A DNA stretch of 64,000 nucleotides from Rhynchospora pubera (taxonomy: Eukaryota > Streptophyta > Magnoliopsida > Poales > Cyperaceae). Positions within the stretch are counted from its first letter, which is position 1, and each line of letters opens with the position of its first letter. Made by a program: the position numbers and the translations under genes. Below are positions 23,069 through 35,945 of the stretch, one piece after another. The notes under the pieces are model-generated. The model ran no database searches. It had not been told where the DNA came from and saw nothing but the letters and a program-made list of their open reading frames with translations. The DNA lies in the NCBI GenBank assembly GCA_028095005.1, contig CM051461.1, positions 170,817,144 through 170,881,143 of the forward strand, in the 5' to 3' direction.

Positions 23069-23090
23069 TGTTAATAAAACGGTCCGAGTG
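23069..23090 (-). promoter_or_regulatory. Putative core promoter of the 749-aa kinase gene
   Basis: The minus strand reads CTCGGACCGTTTTATTAAC about 80-100 bp upstream of the ATG at 22988. It shares CTC(A/G)GACCGTT with the paralogue's promoter at 14201-14223 and has a weak TATA-like TTTTATTA. The leader between it and the ATG is GA/CT-rich (23000-23035). Confidence 0.45.
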
Positions 23091-24296
23091 GTGGGTCCCT
23101 AATTAAGACCTGGGATCTTTTGTTGATGTGTTTTTGTAGCGAAGTGTGCAAGGGGAGTTGACTATGGGAGAGTTTCCATGCTGGCAGTTGACGCCAGTAG
23201 AAGTACAATAATTAGTAATTACTATAAAATAAGTGTATGTATAATCATCTGATGAAATGTTATAACAATAAGCGATCTATACATTGACCATTAAAATTTT
23301 TGGAGTAAATTATATAAATGATTTTTATTGCATCATTAGGTCTTCATGTTAATTTTATCTTTAAATTTCAAAGATACCTTCATATTCTTTAAGTTGCTAC
23401 TTTCTGTTAAAATGGTTCTACTAGTACTATAAATTATATAAAAATTAATACTTTCCTTCATTTCAGCTTCATTTAAAACTGCTAACATTTTTAATATAAT
23501 TGTGCAAGGAATGTGATGACATAGATACTAATATACATTATCTACATTTGTATGGGTCAAAACATATAAAAATTAATATTCATGTCATTAAAATTTACTT
23601 AAAAAAACAGTTTTATACAGTCTCACTACGAAAAATAATTCTGACGTAGAATCTAATATTGATGGAATTTATTTTTCTTTTATCACTACCATAACATTTA
23701 GACAATTTATAAACAAATTTAAATTTTTAATACTTTGTAATCATTCCCTGTAGTTTAGCAGATTGGAAGGCTTCGTGAAATCAGGTCAAAATGGTATTGA
23801 ATATCAAAATAAATTCAATCAAGATAGAACAAGGATTGAAATACAATCAGACGGACTGGGAAACATAAATAACATAATTCGCCTTCCATAGAAGATCTGG
23901 AATCTTGTCTGTCTCCTCAATCCGGACGAAGACCAATTAGTGCCGCCCCATCAGCATCTCTAATATATAAAAGATTATTAAAAAAATAATAAATAAAAGA
24001 GGGGTATTCTCTCTATCTTAAAAAAAAAAGGAATTGGTATTACTGCGGCCTCCGGAAATTTGCACCCTTCGTGCAGCAAGAAAAGGTCACCTCGCAAGTG
24101 TCAACATGATTATGATTGATAGAAACAAAATTACATTTGTAGAAGAGAGATGGTATTTTTGGTAGCGGGTGGTCGTTAATGAAGAAGACAAATAATCTTT
24201 TTAATTCAAAATTATTTTCTAACATGACCGTCCAGTACAGATGTTACCCTCGAAAATAATTTCTTAAGAAACATAGAAAAATATCTTTCCCAATTT
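23091..24296. other. Intergenic, nothing recognised
   Basis: AT-rich, without exon-like frames. The minus-strand frame at 24040-24225 has no recognisable domain. Confidence 0.4.
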
Positions 24297-24692
24297 TGTA
24301 CGAGGTAGACTAAAATCAGCCACAGCTGCAATTATATCTCAATTTTTGAGGTTCTAATGGCTAATCAAAACCGTTTAATGTGTTCTCCATATTGAAATTT
24401 CACTGGAGATCAAATTTTACATTTTTCTGAATCTTTTTACTATTTTTTTTGAGATTTTTAAAATCATTGTTATTGAAGGATCCAGAATTGTTTAGATTAA
24501 GAATTTTGTAAAATACCAAAAAATATTAAAAAAATTTAGAAAAATGTAAAATTTGGTCTCCAACCAGATTTCAATATGAAGAACAAATTGAATGATTCGG
24601 ATCGACTGTTAAAATCTCAAAAATTGAGATTTGATCATAGCTGACGATTTCATCTGTTATTCAAGACTGATTTTAGTCTACCGCATTTTGTA
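24297..24692. mobile_element. Foldback MITE, ~396 bp
   Basis: The left arm (GAGGTAGACTAAAATCAGCC, TCTCAATTTTTGA, ACCGTTTAATGTGTTCTCCATATTGAAAT-like) is mirrored by the right arm (ATTTCAATATGAAGAACAAATTGAATGATT, TCAAAAATTGAGAT, GACTGATTTTAGTCTACC). Its interior layout (TTCTCCATATTGAAAT, a long A/T stem, AATTTGGTC) matches the foldback family at 25520-27405. Outer boundaries are approximate. Confidence 0.75.
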
Positions 24693-25068
24693 TTGCTAAA
24701 TGTGAGGTTTCTAATTTAATTTTGATAAATCACGAACCTTCTTCTTATAAATTATAATAATAAATGTTCTTTTCCGAAATTCTTTTATTTTAGTTGATGT
24801 TTAATCCAAATTTAATTCGTTAAAAATATAATGACAAAATCTATTAATAGAAAGTATAAGCTAGCCATGCAGGTTCATTTTCATTTTATTAGCGGTTGAA
24901 AATAATATTGACAAGATATATAATTCCCAAGTCTATTCCTGGAACTGCACATAGCTGCCAAATTCGTGTGCAAATTTTTATTCATTTTGGCACACTCCCC
25001 ATGCAGATGCTGGGAGCGGGTTTAAAATGCTTCTGCACAACTCAGAGAGCGGACTTTAAAAGCATCTT

Positions 25069-25446
25069 GGACCGTTTGGATCGCTTAGGAATAGGAGGAA
25101 TTTTCTATTCTTAGACATAGGTGTTTGGATGAGCCGTGAATAAAGAATAAAAATAAAGAACTTCGGTATGCGTGCTTGTCCAAATTTTCTTATTTTTATA
25201 CTATGGTTTTGTTAGTATAAAAATAAGGGCCCAAATTCTTTATTCTTGTGTTGTTGAGTTGCACAAGAATAAAAATAAGCACGCATACCAAATTTTTTTT
25301 ATTGTTATTCCTTATTCACGGCTCATCTAAACATACCCATAAAATATTAGGAACTGTGTAATTTTGTGAAGAATTTGGATTGTTTATAATAAATTTATGT
25401 CTAGAAATAAAAAATTCTCCAAATTCCCACTTGATCCAAACGACCC
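25069..25446. mobile_element. Outer Tourist-like MITE carrying a nested MITE
   Basis: GGACCGTTTGGATCGCTTAGG on the left and CTTGATCCAAACGACCC on the right are terminal repeats. With the inner insert removed, the interior (TTCTATTCTTAGACATAAAATATTAGGAACTG...) matches the outer element at 3899-4251. Confidence 0.8.
25120..25338. mobile_element. Nested palindromic MITE, 219 bp, TSD ATA
   Basis: GGTGTTTGGATGAGCCGTG on the left pairs with CACGGCTCATCTAAACATACCC on the right. ATA occurs at 25117-25119 and 25339-25341. The arms continue inward (AAGAATAAAAATAAAG, ATGCGTGCTTGT / ACGCATACC), making most of it one hairpin. Confidence 0.85.
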
Positions 25447-25519
25447 TTTTTGTGCTCACTTTTCATTTTTACTTTTTTACTTTTTGATGTGATTGGCGTC
25501 AAAAATCCCTCAGATCACC

Positions 25520-25524
25520 GTGGA

Positions 25525-25575
<51 letters not shown>

Positions 25576-25966
25576 ATCTACAGTGCATACTAATGTACGG
25601 AAGGCTCGGTGTATACTAATCTAAATTCTTGGATATGCTTCAAAATGATCAATCCAAACCTTTCAAGATGATCTTCCTATTGAAATCTCCTTGCTGGTGA
25701 CCAAATTTTATATTTTTTTCGAAATTTTAAGTATTTTTTCGGATTTTTAAAAACTGTTATTTTTTAACGGTTCAGAAAAAATTAGAATAGAGATTTTTTA
25801 AAATTTGAAAAAAAAATACTTACAAATTTCGAAAAAATGTAAAATTTGATCGGTAAGGATATTCTCATATGGAGATCATATTGAACGATTTAAATAGGCC
25901 ATTTTGAAGCAGATCCAAGAGTTTGGATCAGTATGCACTGAAGATTCCATACATTATGCACTATAT

Positions 25967-26030
<64 letters not shown>
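25520..26030. mobile_element. Foldback MITE with microsatellite arms, copy a
   Basis: The core 25576-25971 is a long inverted repeat: ATCTTCCTATTGAAATCTCC against CATATGGAGATCATATTGAAC, with an A/T stem between. The left flank is (TA)n(GA)n and the right flank (CT)n(TA)n, so the microsatellites are themselves mirrored. No coding capacity. Confidence 0.75.
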
Positions 26031-26043
<13 letters not shown>

Positions 26044-26047
<4 letters not shown>

Positions 26048-26420
26048 TTTAGCTACGGTGAGTCGCGACTCATGGACCCTCCGGTGAGTCGCGACCAAAA
26101 CTCCTAGATCTAGATCAAAATGACCGATCCAAACCGTCCAATATGATCTCCCTATTGAAATCTCCATGTAGACCGAATTTTTTATTTTTTCGAAATTTTT
26201 AAGTATTTGTTTGAAATTTTAGAAAATCGTTAATCTAATTGGTTCTGAACCATTCAAAAACATCAGTTTTTAAAAATCCGAAAAAAAATACTTAAAAATT
26301 TCGAAAAAAAAAATTTGGTTTGCACGGAGATTTCAATAGGGAGATCATATTGGACAGTTTGGATCGATCATTTTGATCTAGATCTTGGAGTTTTGGTCGC
26401 GACTCACCGTAGCTAAACTC

Positions 26421-26421
<1 letters not shown>
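26044..26421. mobile_element. Foldback MITE, copy b (AGAGTTTAGCTACGGTGAGTC ends)
   Basis: AGAGTTTAGCTACGGTGAGT at the left is the reverse complement of ACTCACCGTAGCTAAACTCT at the right. The arms continue inward with AGATCTAGATCAAAATGA and GGGAGATCATATTGGAC-type words. (TA)n tracts flank it. It is a close relative of the insertion at 62341-62696. Confidence 0.85.
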
Positions 26422-26461
<40 letters not shown>

Positions 26462-26470
<9 letters not shown>

Positions 26471-26882
26471 TTGGCTAAAGTACACTACAGCATACAGATA
26501 GTCTGTCTGTTGGAGTCGTTTTTCAAAATCTAAAATGCATACAGTCGATCCGAACTTTTCAAATTGTTCTCCATATTGAAATCTCATAGGAAACCAAAAT
26601 TTATATTTTTTCGAATTTTTTTGCTATATATTATGCTATTTTAAAAAAAAAACACTATAAAGGAGTTGTAAAGGAGTATTTTTGACCCTTCAATTTGAAA
26701 ATAGCATAATATATAGCAAAAAAATTCAAAAAAAATATAAAATTTGGTCTCGAAGGATAATTTTACATGGAGAACAACTTTAACGGTTTGGATCAACTGT
26801 TTGAATTTTAGATTTTGAGAAACGACTCTAGCATACGGGTTTGATCCGTATACTGGAGAATACTTTAGCCAATCTCTCTATC
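26462..26882. mobile_element. Foldback MITE, copy c (ATTGGCTAAAGTA ends)
   Basis: ATTGGCTAAAGTACACTACAG on the left pairs with the complement of ATACTTTAGCCAAT on the right. (GA)n and (TC)n/(TA)n lie outside. The core matches copy d in order and wording. Confidence 0.8.
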
Positions 26883-26884
26883 TC

Positions 26885-26929
<45 letters not shown>

Positions 26930-26940
<11 letters not shown>

Positions 26941-27342
26941 TTGGCTAAAGTATACTCCAGCATATAGATAGTCCGTACGCTGGAGTTGTTTCTCAAAATC
27001 TTAAATGCCTACAGTCAATCCAAACCTTTCAAATTGTTCTCCATATTGAAATCTCCTAGGAAACCAAAAATTTTATTTTATTCGAATTTTTTGCTATATA
27101 GTATGTTATTTTAAAAAAACATTGTAAAGGAGTTGTAAATGAGTATTTCTGACCCTTCAATTTGAAAATAGCATAATATATAGCAAAAAAAAAATCGAAA
27201 AAATATAAAATTTGGTCTTGAAGGATATTTTTATATAGAGAACAAATTGAACTATTTGGATCGACTGTTTGAATTTTAGATTTTGAAAAACGACTCCAAC
27301 ATACGGGTTTGATCCGTATGCTGGAGTATACTTTAGCCAATA

Positions 27343-27405
<63 letters not shown>
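26930..27405. mobile_element. Foldback MITE, copy d (ATTGGCTAAAGTA ends)
   Basis: ATTGGCTAAAGTATACTCCAG at 26940 is mirrored by CTGGAGTATACTTTAGCCAAT near 27340. Outside are (GA)n on the left and (TC)n then (TA)n on the right. It is a direct duplicate of copy c with scattered differences. Minus-strand open frames here (27056-27426) are by-products of the repeat. Confidence 0.8.
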
Positions 27406-27406
<1 letters not shown>

Positions 27407-30344
27407 TTTAAGATAGATTGGGTCAAGCTCCCAATTTATTTATTTTTAAATTAAATATCTATGAAAAATCCTCCAGTCAGATTTCGAACATGCGATCTTT
27501 TACTCAAGATGTATTATTTTTTATCACTAGATCAAGAATTGGTTCTCGTGAAAAATATATAATTAAAATTTAGATATTTCTTATAATTGCAAATAATTTG
27601 CATACTTTGAGGGGAGGGATAGAATTCTATCAATATTGTTGATAACCATGAAAATAGTTTGGAAATTTTGTTAAATTTAAAGATTAAAATTGCATATAAC
27701 TCGCCTCGGAAATATCGATCGTTGGTTAGTATAAATTCTATTTGTGTTAAGTGCAAATTCTCTTCTTTACATAGTGCATGTCCATTGGTGGATATCAAGA
27801 TAAGTCGAGCATCAACCGGGCCATGGATGATTATTAATACCTCTCAAATAAAAGATATATAATTGTCTTTGCTATTTAAATTGAAAAATGTTAAAATAAT
27901 AAAAATTAAATCATTTGTTTCGAATGATTTAAGAATCAATTTTGTTGTCTTTTAATTGAGGTTCCTATGAACTTAAAGTTGCAATAAATGTTCAATACAC
28001 GTCTTATTTCTAAGTTTGATTTTCATATTTAAAAAATTATTTCACCAGTCATTACATTTGAGAAGTTAGGTTGTTGTCAACCTAATGAATTCTAATTGAA
28101 GCAAACCTAATGAACTCTGCATTTTAACCATCCAATTAAGTATAGTTTTTCTTATACTAAACATAGAATGTAGGCTGCACGTTGTACAAGTTTTACAATT
28201 GCAGGAAAACTAGGCACTTCTTTGGTTTTATTTATTTATTTTTATGGTTTAAGACATCCTAAGTAACATTGAATCTGGACATTGGGATCCACGAAATTTG
28301 CAGGCCACCAAGGTTTCAGAAACATTCCTTTTTGGCGATTTGACGAATGAAACTTAAATAAATTATCTGATTATATTATATCCAACGTGTAGGGCGGTAA
28401 GGAGCTATGATTTTAAATTGAAAACATCCATATGATGGAATTCAAATTATTCAATGTTTAGTTATATTGTAACAAACTTATAAATTTTTGTATATCCAAT
28501 AAAAATTTTAATTTACTCTTGAGTCTCTGACCGAGTGCATGTATCACCCTTGTTGGATAGTGCATATCATTCCAGCGTAGGTCAACCCCAATTTATAGGT
28601 TGCAAATAAAAACTCCAATCAAACTACAACTATATAATAGTAGAGAAAATCCTATATATATTAATATCAGACTTTAGCTTAAGCGCTCTATACCAGGAGC
28701 CGACAATAGTTCCACTACTCCAGTTGATAATATTTATAAGATTGACACTTTACAGAAATTCATTAATTTTAGGTTTTTCTTATTAATTTCTGAACGCTGG
28801 GTAACAACTTTATGACTTTGTTCACATACGCTGTTAACAAATAATTCTTTGATACTTCTGGAAAGAAAGTTCCAAGAGAAAAAGGGGGGGTTTTTTTGTC
28901 ATTTTTATTTGCCTTAGGAAAATTTTTAAGTACGGTTTATAAATATAATACAATGTTGCAATAAATGGCTATTTGGCAACCCACGTACTAGTCCAATGCT
29001 TTGTTCCAATAGAGGCGTTCGTTCGCTATATCACAGATTATTTTAATGGTCCGTCCTCAACAAATACAGATAATAATAATTTCAGGTACCTAGACAAATA
29101 AAAAAGCAGAAGAAGAAAGCATCTCTTTGGAATAACGTTGACAAATATAATCAATCGTGTTATTGCAACAATCTGCATCGAGAGCATATCACAACTGGTA
29201 AATTGATGCCTATGTGAACTCGGATAAAGTATTACTCTGCAGTAAAATAGGTTTAGATATAGAAAATTCATCAAAAAAATCCTATAGTATGGATATACAA
29301 TATATTCTGCTTATTTATGCATCCATATATGAATAGATATATACATATTAGAATGATCATTTAACGATTATTCTTATCCATATCTAAAGATGTAAGAATG
29401 CTCATTTGTAAATTGTAGTTAAAATGGTATTCAACTATATATGCAAACCAATTGTTTTCAATTTGGTAAAATGAGAAGCTAATTAATAAGCTTAGAAACT
29501 TGTCAGACAAATTAATAGTAGAATACTAATCAATTATAAAAGAAAATTCATAGGGCTTTCATAAATTCAATGCGTATCTGTTAGCTAGCTTATATCAGTA
29601 TTGCCATGGGTCAGTTGTCATTCATAACATAAGTGCATAACTATTTTTTTTTTTTTTTACTTTTTTTGCAAACAAAATTTGGTAATTTTCTTATTCCCAG
29701 TTCCAAATTCCAATTGTACATAAGAAAGCAAAACTTAATAACAGCTTGCCAAATTCAATTTTAGTTCTGCCATGGTACCTTTTTCATATTAATTTGGTAT
29801 CGTAATCCAGGCCAAAATTTTAAAGAATATATTTATAAACTTAAATCTGAAGACTGATTCCAGCAGTCTCAAATATTGTGTTGTTTGAAATGCCAGTTAA
29901 AATAAATAAAATGGAAAAAAAAAGAATAACATATTGGACAGCTGAATCCATATATTAAATAAATCCAGCAGATTGGCATAAATTTTTTGAAAGAAAGTAC
30001 CACTTGTTATTGGAAAAAAAATCAATATTACATACATTAATTTAAACTGGTAATGAATTTAATTATGTTGACACGAACCAAGTATCTGAAGTTTAGACAT
30101 ATTTTCTTTTGTTTGTTTGTTTGTGTGTGGATGTACTCTTTTAAGCTGCATTCACCTGTTTTCAGGTGTTATATCAGGAAAAAATGAATAATAGAGGCCC
30201 TGTATTCGCGTATATATAACTCAAAACTTTATGAAACCAAGTTTAAAACCCCATAGCAGAATATGTCAACAGAATCACTTGCAAAGGCTGAGATCCAGAG
30301 AGTACAAATTTTTATCAGGAATTATAAGTGCCATCGGCAAATAT
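27406..30344. other. Intergenic, nothing recognised
   Basis: About 2.9 kb of AT-rich DNA. Short open frames (27532-27862, 29038-29274) lack domains and splice context. A T-rich run is at 29644-29666. Confidence 0.4.
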
Positions 30345-30570
30345 ACCATCCCAGCCATCGTTAAATACAAAGTGACCATATAAAGCAAATAAGGAGAACA
30401 TATAGACTATTTAAGTGAACACTTACAAACAAATAAGTGTTGTCATCACTTGTTCAGAAGTTTACATGCATATTCAACTTATTTGTTTGTATGTGTTCAC
30501 TTAGATCGTCTATATATTCACTTTGTTTGCCGTATATGTTCACTTTATATTTAGCGATGGCAGGGATGGC
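30345..30570. mobile_element. MITE with ~95 bp inverted repeats, 226 bp
   Basis: ACCATCCCAGCCATCGTTAAA at the left mirrors TTTAGCGATGGCAGGGATGG at the right. Pairing continues inward through ACACTTACAAACAAATAAG / CTTATTTGTTTGTATGTG, leaving a short loop. It is the same family as 6612-6835. Both open frames that cover it are by-products. Confidence 0.85.
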
Positions 30571-33534
30571 AAAACTGCAGATGACAGTAATCAATTTCCA
30601 ATTTTTATTCTTTTTTCCATGCAGAAATCTAATTATAGACACTATTAGCTGCTACAGGAATTTATTTGTATCGTCTTTCTGGCCTGCAACAGCACAGAAA
30701 TAAGTAATCATAAGAACCAGTCAAATCCTTTATTTTAATATGGTTTTACAAAAAAAGTAATGCTGTCGTGTTGAAATGTTAAAAATTGATCAAACAGAGG
30801 ACATTCCAAATTAGTTGTTAAGTAAATTAGTGGACTGCACAAAACATGAAGGTTTTGGATATTGTTAGTTGAATCAATGCCTTTTTACTGGATCATGTTT
30901 TTGCATAGATCCCCAAAGAGTATGCTTTAAATTTAAGTTCCTTCCAAATCCACTTATTTTTTGCACATTTCCATCACTTTAGGAATACCTCAATTTTTCC
31001 AAGGGAATTTCTGCAAAATGCCTAAATTTTTATCTGATAGAAACTTCAAATCTTAGAACTTTACTCTCAATGAAGGGAGCTCCAGTAGATTTGCACTTTC
31101 TTCTTCATTTCTTTCAAGGCATGAACCAAATTATTCTGGTAAGTTATAACGTGGCATGCCAACATGCATCATCAGCTTTCGAGAAAAAGACACTTCTTAA
31201 AACTCAAAAGGACCTTTCGGCAATAAAGTATGCGTTTACTTCAAAAATCTGCATCTGCCTCAGTTTAATTTCTTTGATTCTGGCAACTAAAAACCGTTTC
31301 TCTGACATCATCTTTTTTTTTTCCTGGAATAAGCTGGCACCATTCCAAAATTTTCGGAATAGATTATTCTAATCGAGTGGATGAGGCATATTCCAATTCA
31401 AGCAGCATTCACCTGTAATGGATCATATATTGTTCCAATTGAAAGTGTCAACTAAGAAGAGCTAATGTATAGGGTTCCCCTGGTTCTGGCTGCAGTTATG
31501 TACCAACCCAACAACGAAGAAGAGTACAAGAATGATCATTGCCACTACTCAAGTTATAGCTATTTATTAATTTATACTATTTTATATGATTAGCTAAGTT
31601 GATATTAATGGTAATCAAGTGATAAGTTGAGCATTAGTACTAAGCAGTACACACAGTTCTAATACCATTCAATGTGATGTACATATTATTATCCCGTTAG
31701 CTCAAAATATATATATACAATGTACAAATTATTACATTTTGCGACAGAGAAGCAAGAAAAATAGTACATAATTTAGCTTAGTCCAGAAAAGTTCTATTTA
31801 AGTGCTTATTGAAGTTCGAAAATGTGTCACCTGCACATCGGTGTTATGCATTATATTATATCATGATTTAAATTTTAACTTAATTATCAGAAATAATTTT
31901 GACATATAGAGAGAATTAATTATATTTCCCCTGTCACTTTACCAGACACTTAGCAACGGTCGGAAGGCTATCCGTGCTATGCATAGCATTTTAGCAATTC
32001 TCTTAAATAGATTATATATTGGTTGAAATACCTTTATCTCTCTTTATTTTCTCGCTCTTTTTTTAAAGTTTGACATTGGTTTCCGGAATAATTTTACTTA
32101 GCGCATATTATATCAAATCTATAATTATATATAATACTTCTGTCGGTATACAACTACATTTAACTATTGTTTGATTGTTTAGAATCTTGAATATATTTTC
32201 GTTGTCAAGCTATCCACAATAGAAACAGCTAATGATGGTGCAGGATTTTATGGTCATACAGAATTTAAAAAGCTATGATTATTTCAGGCCTTTCAGGCTT
32301 GTGATTGTGAAAAATAAAATGATGCTGTCATTTAAATATTGTACTGAAATGTAGTTATCAAAAATGGGTCATCTTGCCAATCTCATCGAGACAAATAAAA
32401 TACAGTTGATAATTTCTCCGTTACATATCTAATGCCTTCAAATATGCAATTTTTTTATCCTTAAATGCATAAAATATATTTTAAATTTTAAATTTTTCAT
32501 ATTTTTCGTCAACATTAAATTCTGTTATCTATCTTTCTAAACCATATAAAGAGGGGGTCACTTAATAATGATTTTATTTTAACAATCTTGGCAGTCATCT
32601 AATATATTTTGAAATTCACTATCACAAAAATGATCTTTTGGGTTCACATTTCATGCTTATTAAAAAATAATATTTCATACATGTTTAATTATTCGATCAT
32701 CAACTGATTATGTTTTTAATGTCTAACTTAATAGTTAGATGTATCATCAAATAATCCGCAAATTGTTTGGAAGTTGTTAATCCGCTATCTACAATGTTCA
32801 ATGGTGAGTATAAAATGTATTGTCTAGTTTTTAAATTGATTTGAATATAATGTTAATGTTTTAAAAAATCTCTCCATCAAGTTAAAACCTCTTATATCTA
32901 AAATTTCGTTTACTTAATCTATCATCCTTAACGTGAAAGCTTTACATCTCTCTTTTTCTCTCTGAAACACGAAGCTCTCCCTTCCTCTTAAAAATTTTTG
33001 GTAGCAATCCCTCTCTCATCTAGCATTGCTAGATTCTACAAATATATAAAATTCAAAAGTTGAATAACAACTCAAATTTTGTAATCTTGTGAAAGTTTTA
33101 GAGAAGGACAAAGTTGCAAAGTTAATCGGACCAAGTTTTGAACCAGCAAGCACCACACAAAGGAAATCTTTTTGTTGTCCAATATGAAGTGAGTCATATA
33201 ACGTGGTTCCTATGCTTTCCTGTGGCAGGAACATTACAAAAGGCTGCATCTGTCTTGCTACGAAAGTGAGACTACTACTGTCAATATATCCTGTTAAATG
33301 GTTCATGCTGAAATACACAAATTAAAGGTACATTGCAAATTCTAGCATCTCAAGTCCTAAGATAATTCACAAAGGCATACAACTAGAAAATGAAAACACA
33401 AGCTGCTATACCACTAATGAATTCACTTTTGCATATGTACCCACCAAAATTACATTCTCAAGAAGTTTCTTCACAGTAATGCCCTGAGAAATAAACTTTG
33501 GATTGCACATATTTAAAGTTCTTCATTTCTTTTC
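30571..33534. other. Intergenic, nothing recognised
   Basis: No supported gene. Open frames at 31070-31372 and 33016-33318 have no recognisable domain. The end near 33535 should include the 3' UTR of the CCCH zinc-finger gene on the minus strand. Confidence 0.4.
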
Positions 33535-35862
33535 TCAGAAACAATTGTCAATCTGACAAATTTCATCAGGCCAGTCCCCATATATACCATTTATCTTCTT
33601 CAATTCTTTCAATTTCTCAGACCCTTTTTTCTGGCGGCTAGGAAGTGCTATTGGCTTGAAAGAGAAGATGCTTCTAGACCTTGAAGAACCCTCGAGAACT
33701 CCAATTTTATGCCCCCCTTCAGCCTCCACCTTGGCATCTGTTTTTCTTTGAATTTTAAAATTAGCAATGCAAACTAAGGGGGTCGTTTACTATACAATAA
33801 TATGTCATGAGAAAGAAATTTTTATGGAGACCTGCACAATATAAGCTTAGAGAAATGCTTTCAGATAAGAAATATCTTTCTAAGATAGATATTTCTGCTT
33901 TGGTCAAGAGGTCATCATCAGATTTAATCCCCTTGTTTGTGCTATTGATAATTTCTTTCTTTCAAATTTTCTTCTTGATTTTCCAGAAGTTTGGTAAATA
34001 ACTCGTTTATAGTCAAAATAAGTAGACACGGCACAGATACTGATTTAATTCCCTTTTTATCTTAAAATTAAAATTGATAGGCAAAAAAAGTTTACAAGTT
34101 AAAAATATTGTTCATGAAAACTCTAAAATATTTAAAAAAAAAATCATCAAATGAATGCAACCATCTTTTCTTGGTAACAAGCTTCAGTAAGATACAACTG
34201 AAAGTAATCTAGCTATATCAAGCTTAATAAAGTTGGGTAGCAAGTCCATTAGAAATGAAAATGAATGCCCTCCCTCACAAAAGTTGAATAAATTTCCTGT
34301 GGAGTCCTATTTTGACTGATGATCTAAATTCTAAATCTTAATTTAATCTTCTCTCTTATTTACCTTTCTTCTCACTTGTCAATTTCAAGATTTTATCACC
34401 TCCACAATTAATTAAATACTCGCATCTTTCATAATTAAAGAACATAGTAATTTTAATTTTCATATTCATCAAACGAAACTATTCTAATTTAGAGTAATTC
34501 AAATTATCACTGTTTCAAATACTTCATTTTCAAATTCAATATGTAATTAATTTAGAGTCTCAATATCAAACTGAAATTAAATTTAAATTTTAGTCATACA
34601 ATTATGATATTTAAATATTCAAATTTTGAAGTATGAAATTATGTTTGTTTCAAGTTGGAACACAATATTAATAGCAATTTGATCATTTTGATAACTGAAA
34701 TTTTATATGAGAAAGGTTAATGTGAAAAAAATACAAAGTACAAACATAAAAGTCCAGAAGTGAGATGAAAGGAAAAGGGAAGGAGACAGAAATTAAGGAT
34801 TGACACAATGGGTCCATCCACCCCAAATGGTCATCTTCTAAAAAGATTTAAGGGAGCACCTTTTGTTTCAAATCCTACGGGGGTGAACATTGTAATACAT
34901 ATACATTCCCAAATCCCAAGTGAAAATTGGACCAAAGTATGGACCCCATAATATACACAGCCTAAGCTAAGATGGACTTCCTACTTTTGGAAATTTTGAC
35001 TACATATTTCAATCTGAGGAATTTATTAGTTTTTCTAAAGATATAAATAGGCAACTTTTGAGTTTTGACTAACACAAGAAATAGTACAGTAGTACACACT
35101 CACCATCTTCTACAGTTCTACTCTACATTGCTTGACCCAGTCAAAACAAAATTCTAAATTGAGTGCACTGACATGAACTAATTGAAACCAAAACCTAACA
35201 CAATATCACCAATAAAATTGCAGTTTTCTTATCAACAAAGGGGCTTAATCTCAACCAACAACAAAATTATCCCAAATGGATACCAAACAATTGACCCAAA
35301 AAAAAAAAAAATCCATGAAATATTCAACATTTTCCAGAAACATACCTTCACCACCATGAACAAATCTGCAAGAAGAACCATAGGAGCACCTCCCAGTGGT
35401 TTTCCAATTGAAGCAAGGGTTACTCTTGTAAAACCCCGGTACGGGGCCGGCGCCTTTCCTATCAGCGACCTTTGCACAAAACCCCTCCCTATCATTCTCG
35501 GCATGCACGTAACTACAGTTGGAGCCGTAAGTGCACCTCCCGTGCTTCAAGTACATGTTGCAAACCCTAAATCGCGCGTCCCACATGTTGCGCAACTCCT
35601 CCGCGCCATGAGCGAAGGTACACGCGTCGCCATAGCCACAATAACCCTTGGAGGAGAAATTGGCGCAGAGCCTCGTCTTGAAGAAAATGTCCGGGTTGGT
35701 AGGTGTAGGGGTTAGGGTTTTGGGAGAGGTGGTTCGAGATGCCGGGTCGGATCTGGACCGATCCGTCTTGATCGATTCGAGACGAGGGATCTCGAATTCG
35801 CTGAGAACGATGGAATCGTCGTCGCGAGAGAGGTCGGAGTTCGTCGTCTGTATTTCGCTCAT
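33535..35862 (-). CDS. CCCH zinc-finger protein with three CX8CX5CX3H fingers
   Basis: Two exons (minus): 35862-35346 and 33737-33535, with a 1.6 kb intron. Phase 1 joins cleanly at GG(D)AKVEA, giving 720 nt and 239 aa. Three CX8CX5CX3H fingers are visible: C66/C75/C81/H85, C101/C110/C116/H120 and C150/C159/C165/H169. Finger 1 is preceded by FKTRLC and finger 3 by FYKSNPC, the usual aromatic/basic lead-in of RNA-binding CCCH proteins. The N-terminus is acidic then Ser/Thr/Pro-rich. The C-terminus ends in a KELKKINGIYGDWPDE-type segment that I recall from plant CCCH proteins of this size. Likely an RNA-binding regulator of mRNA, but the specific target is unknown. The Met at 35862 is the first in-frame start and follows a pyrimidine-rich leader. 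Confidence 0.92.
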
Positions 35863-35945
35863 TTTTTTTTTGTGTGTTTTTTTTCTCTCTTTTTTTCTCG
35901 ATCTTTTTTTCTTCTTTTGATGTTTCTCTTTTTCTCTTATTTATT
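35863..35945 (-). promoter_or_regulatory. Pyrimidine/purine-biased leader of the CCCH gene
   Basis: Directly upstream of the ATG the plus strand is almost pure T and C, so the transcript strand is A/G-rich. Plus-strand open frames here are shadows. No TATA box could be assigned with confidence. Confidence 0.35.

Noticed and set aside
27056..27426. Minus-strand frames with Tyr-Ile and Arg-Glu runs
   Set aside because: Translation of (TA)n and (GA)n arms of the foldback MITE.
35182..35715. Plus-strand 177-codon open frame
   Set aside because: Antisense to the first exon of the CCCH gene, whose Cys/His spacing proves the minus frame.
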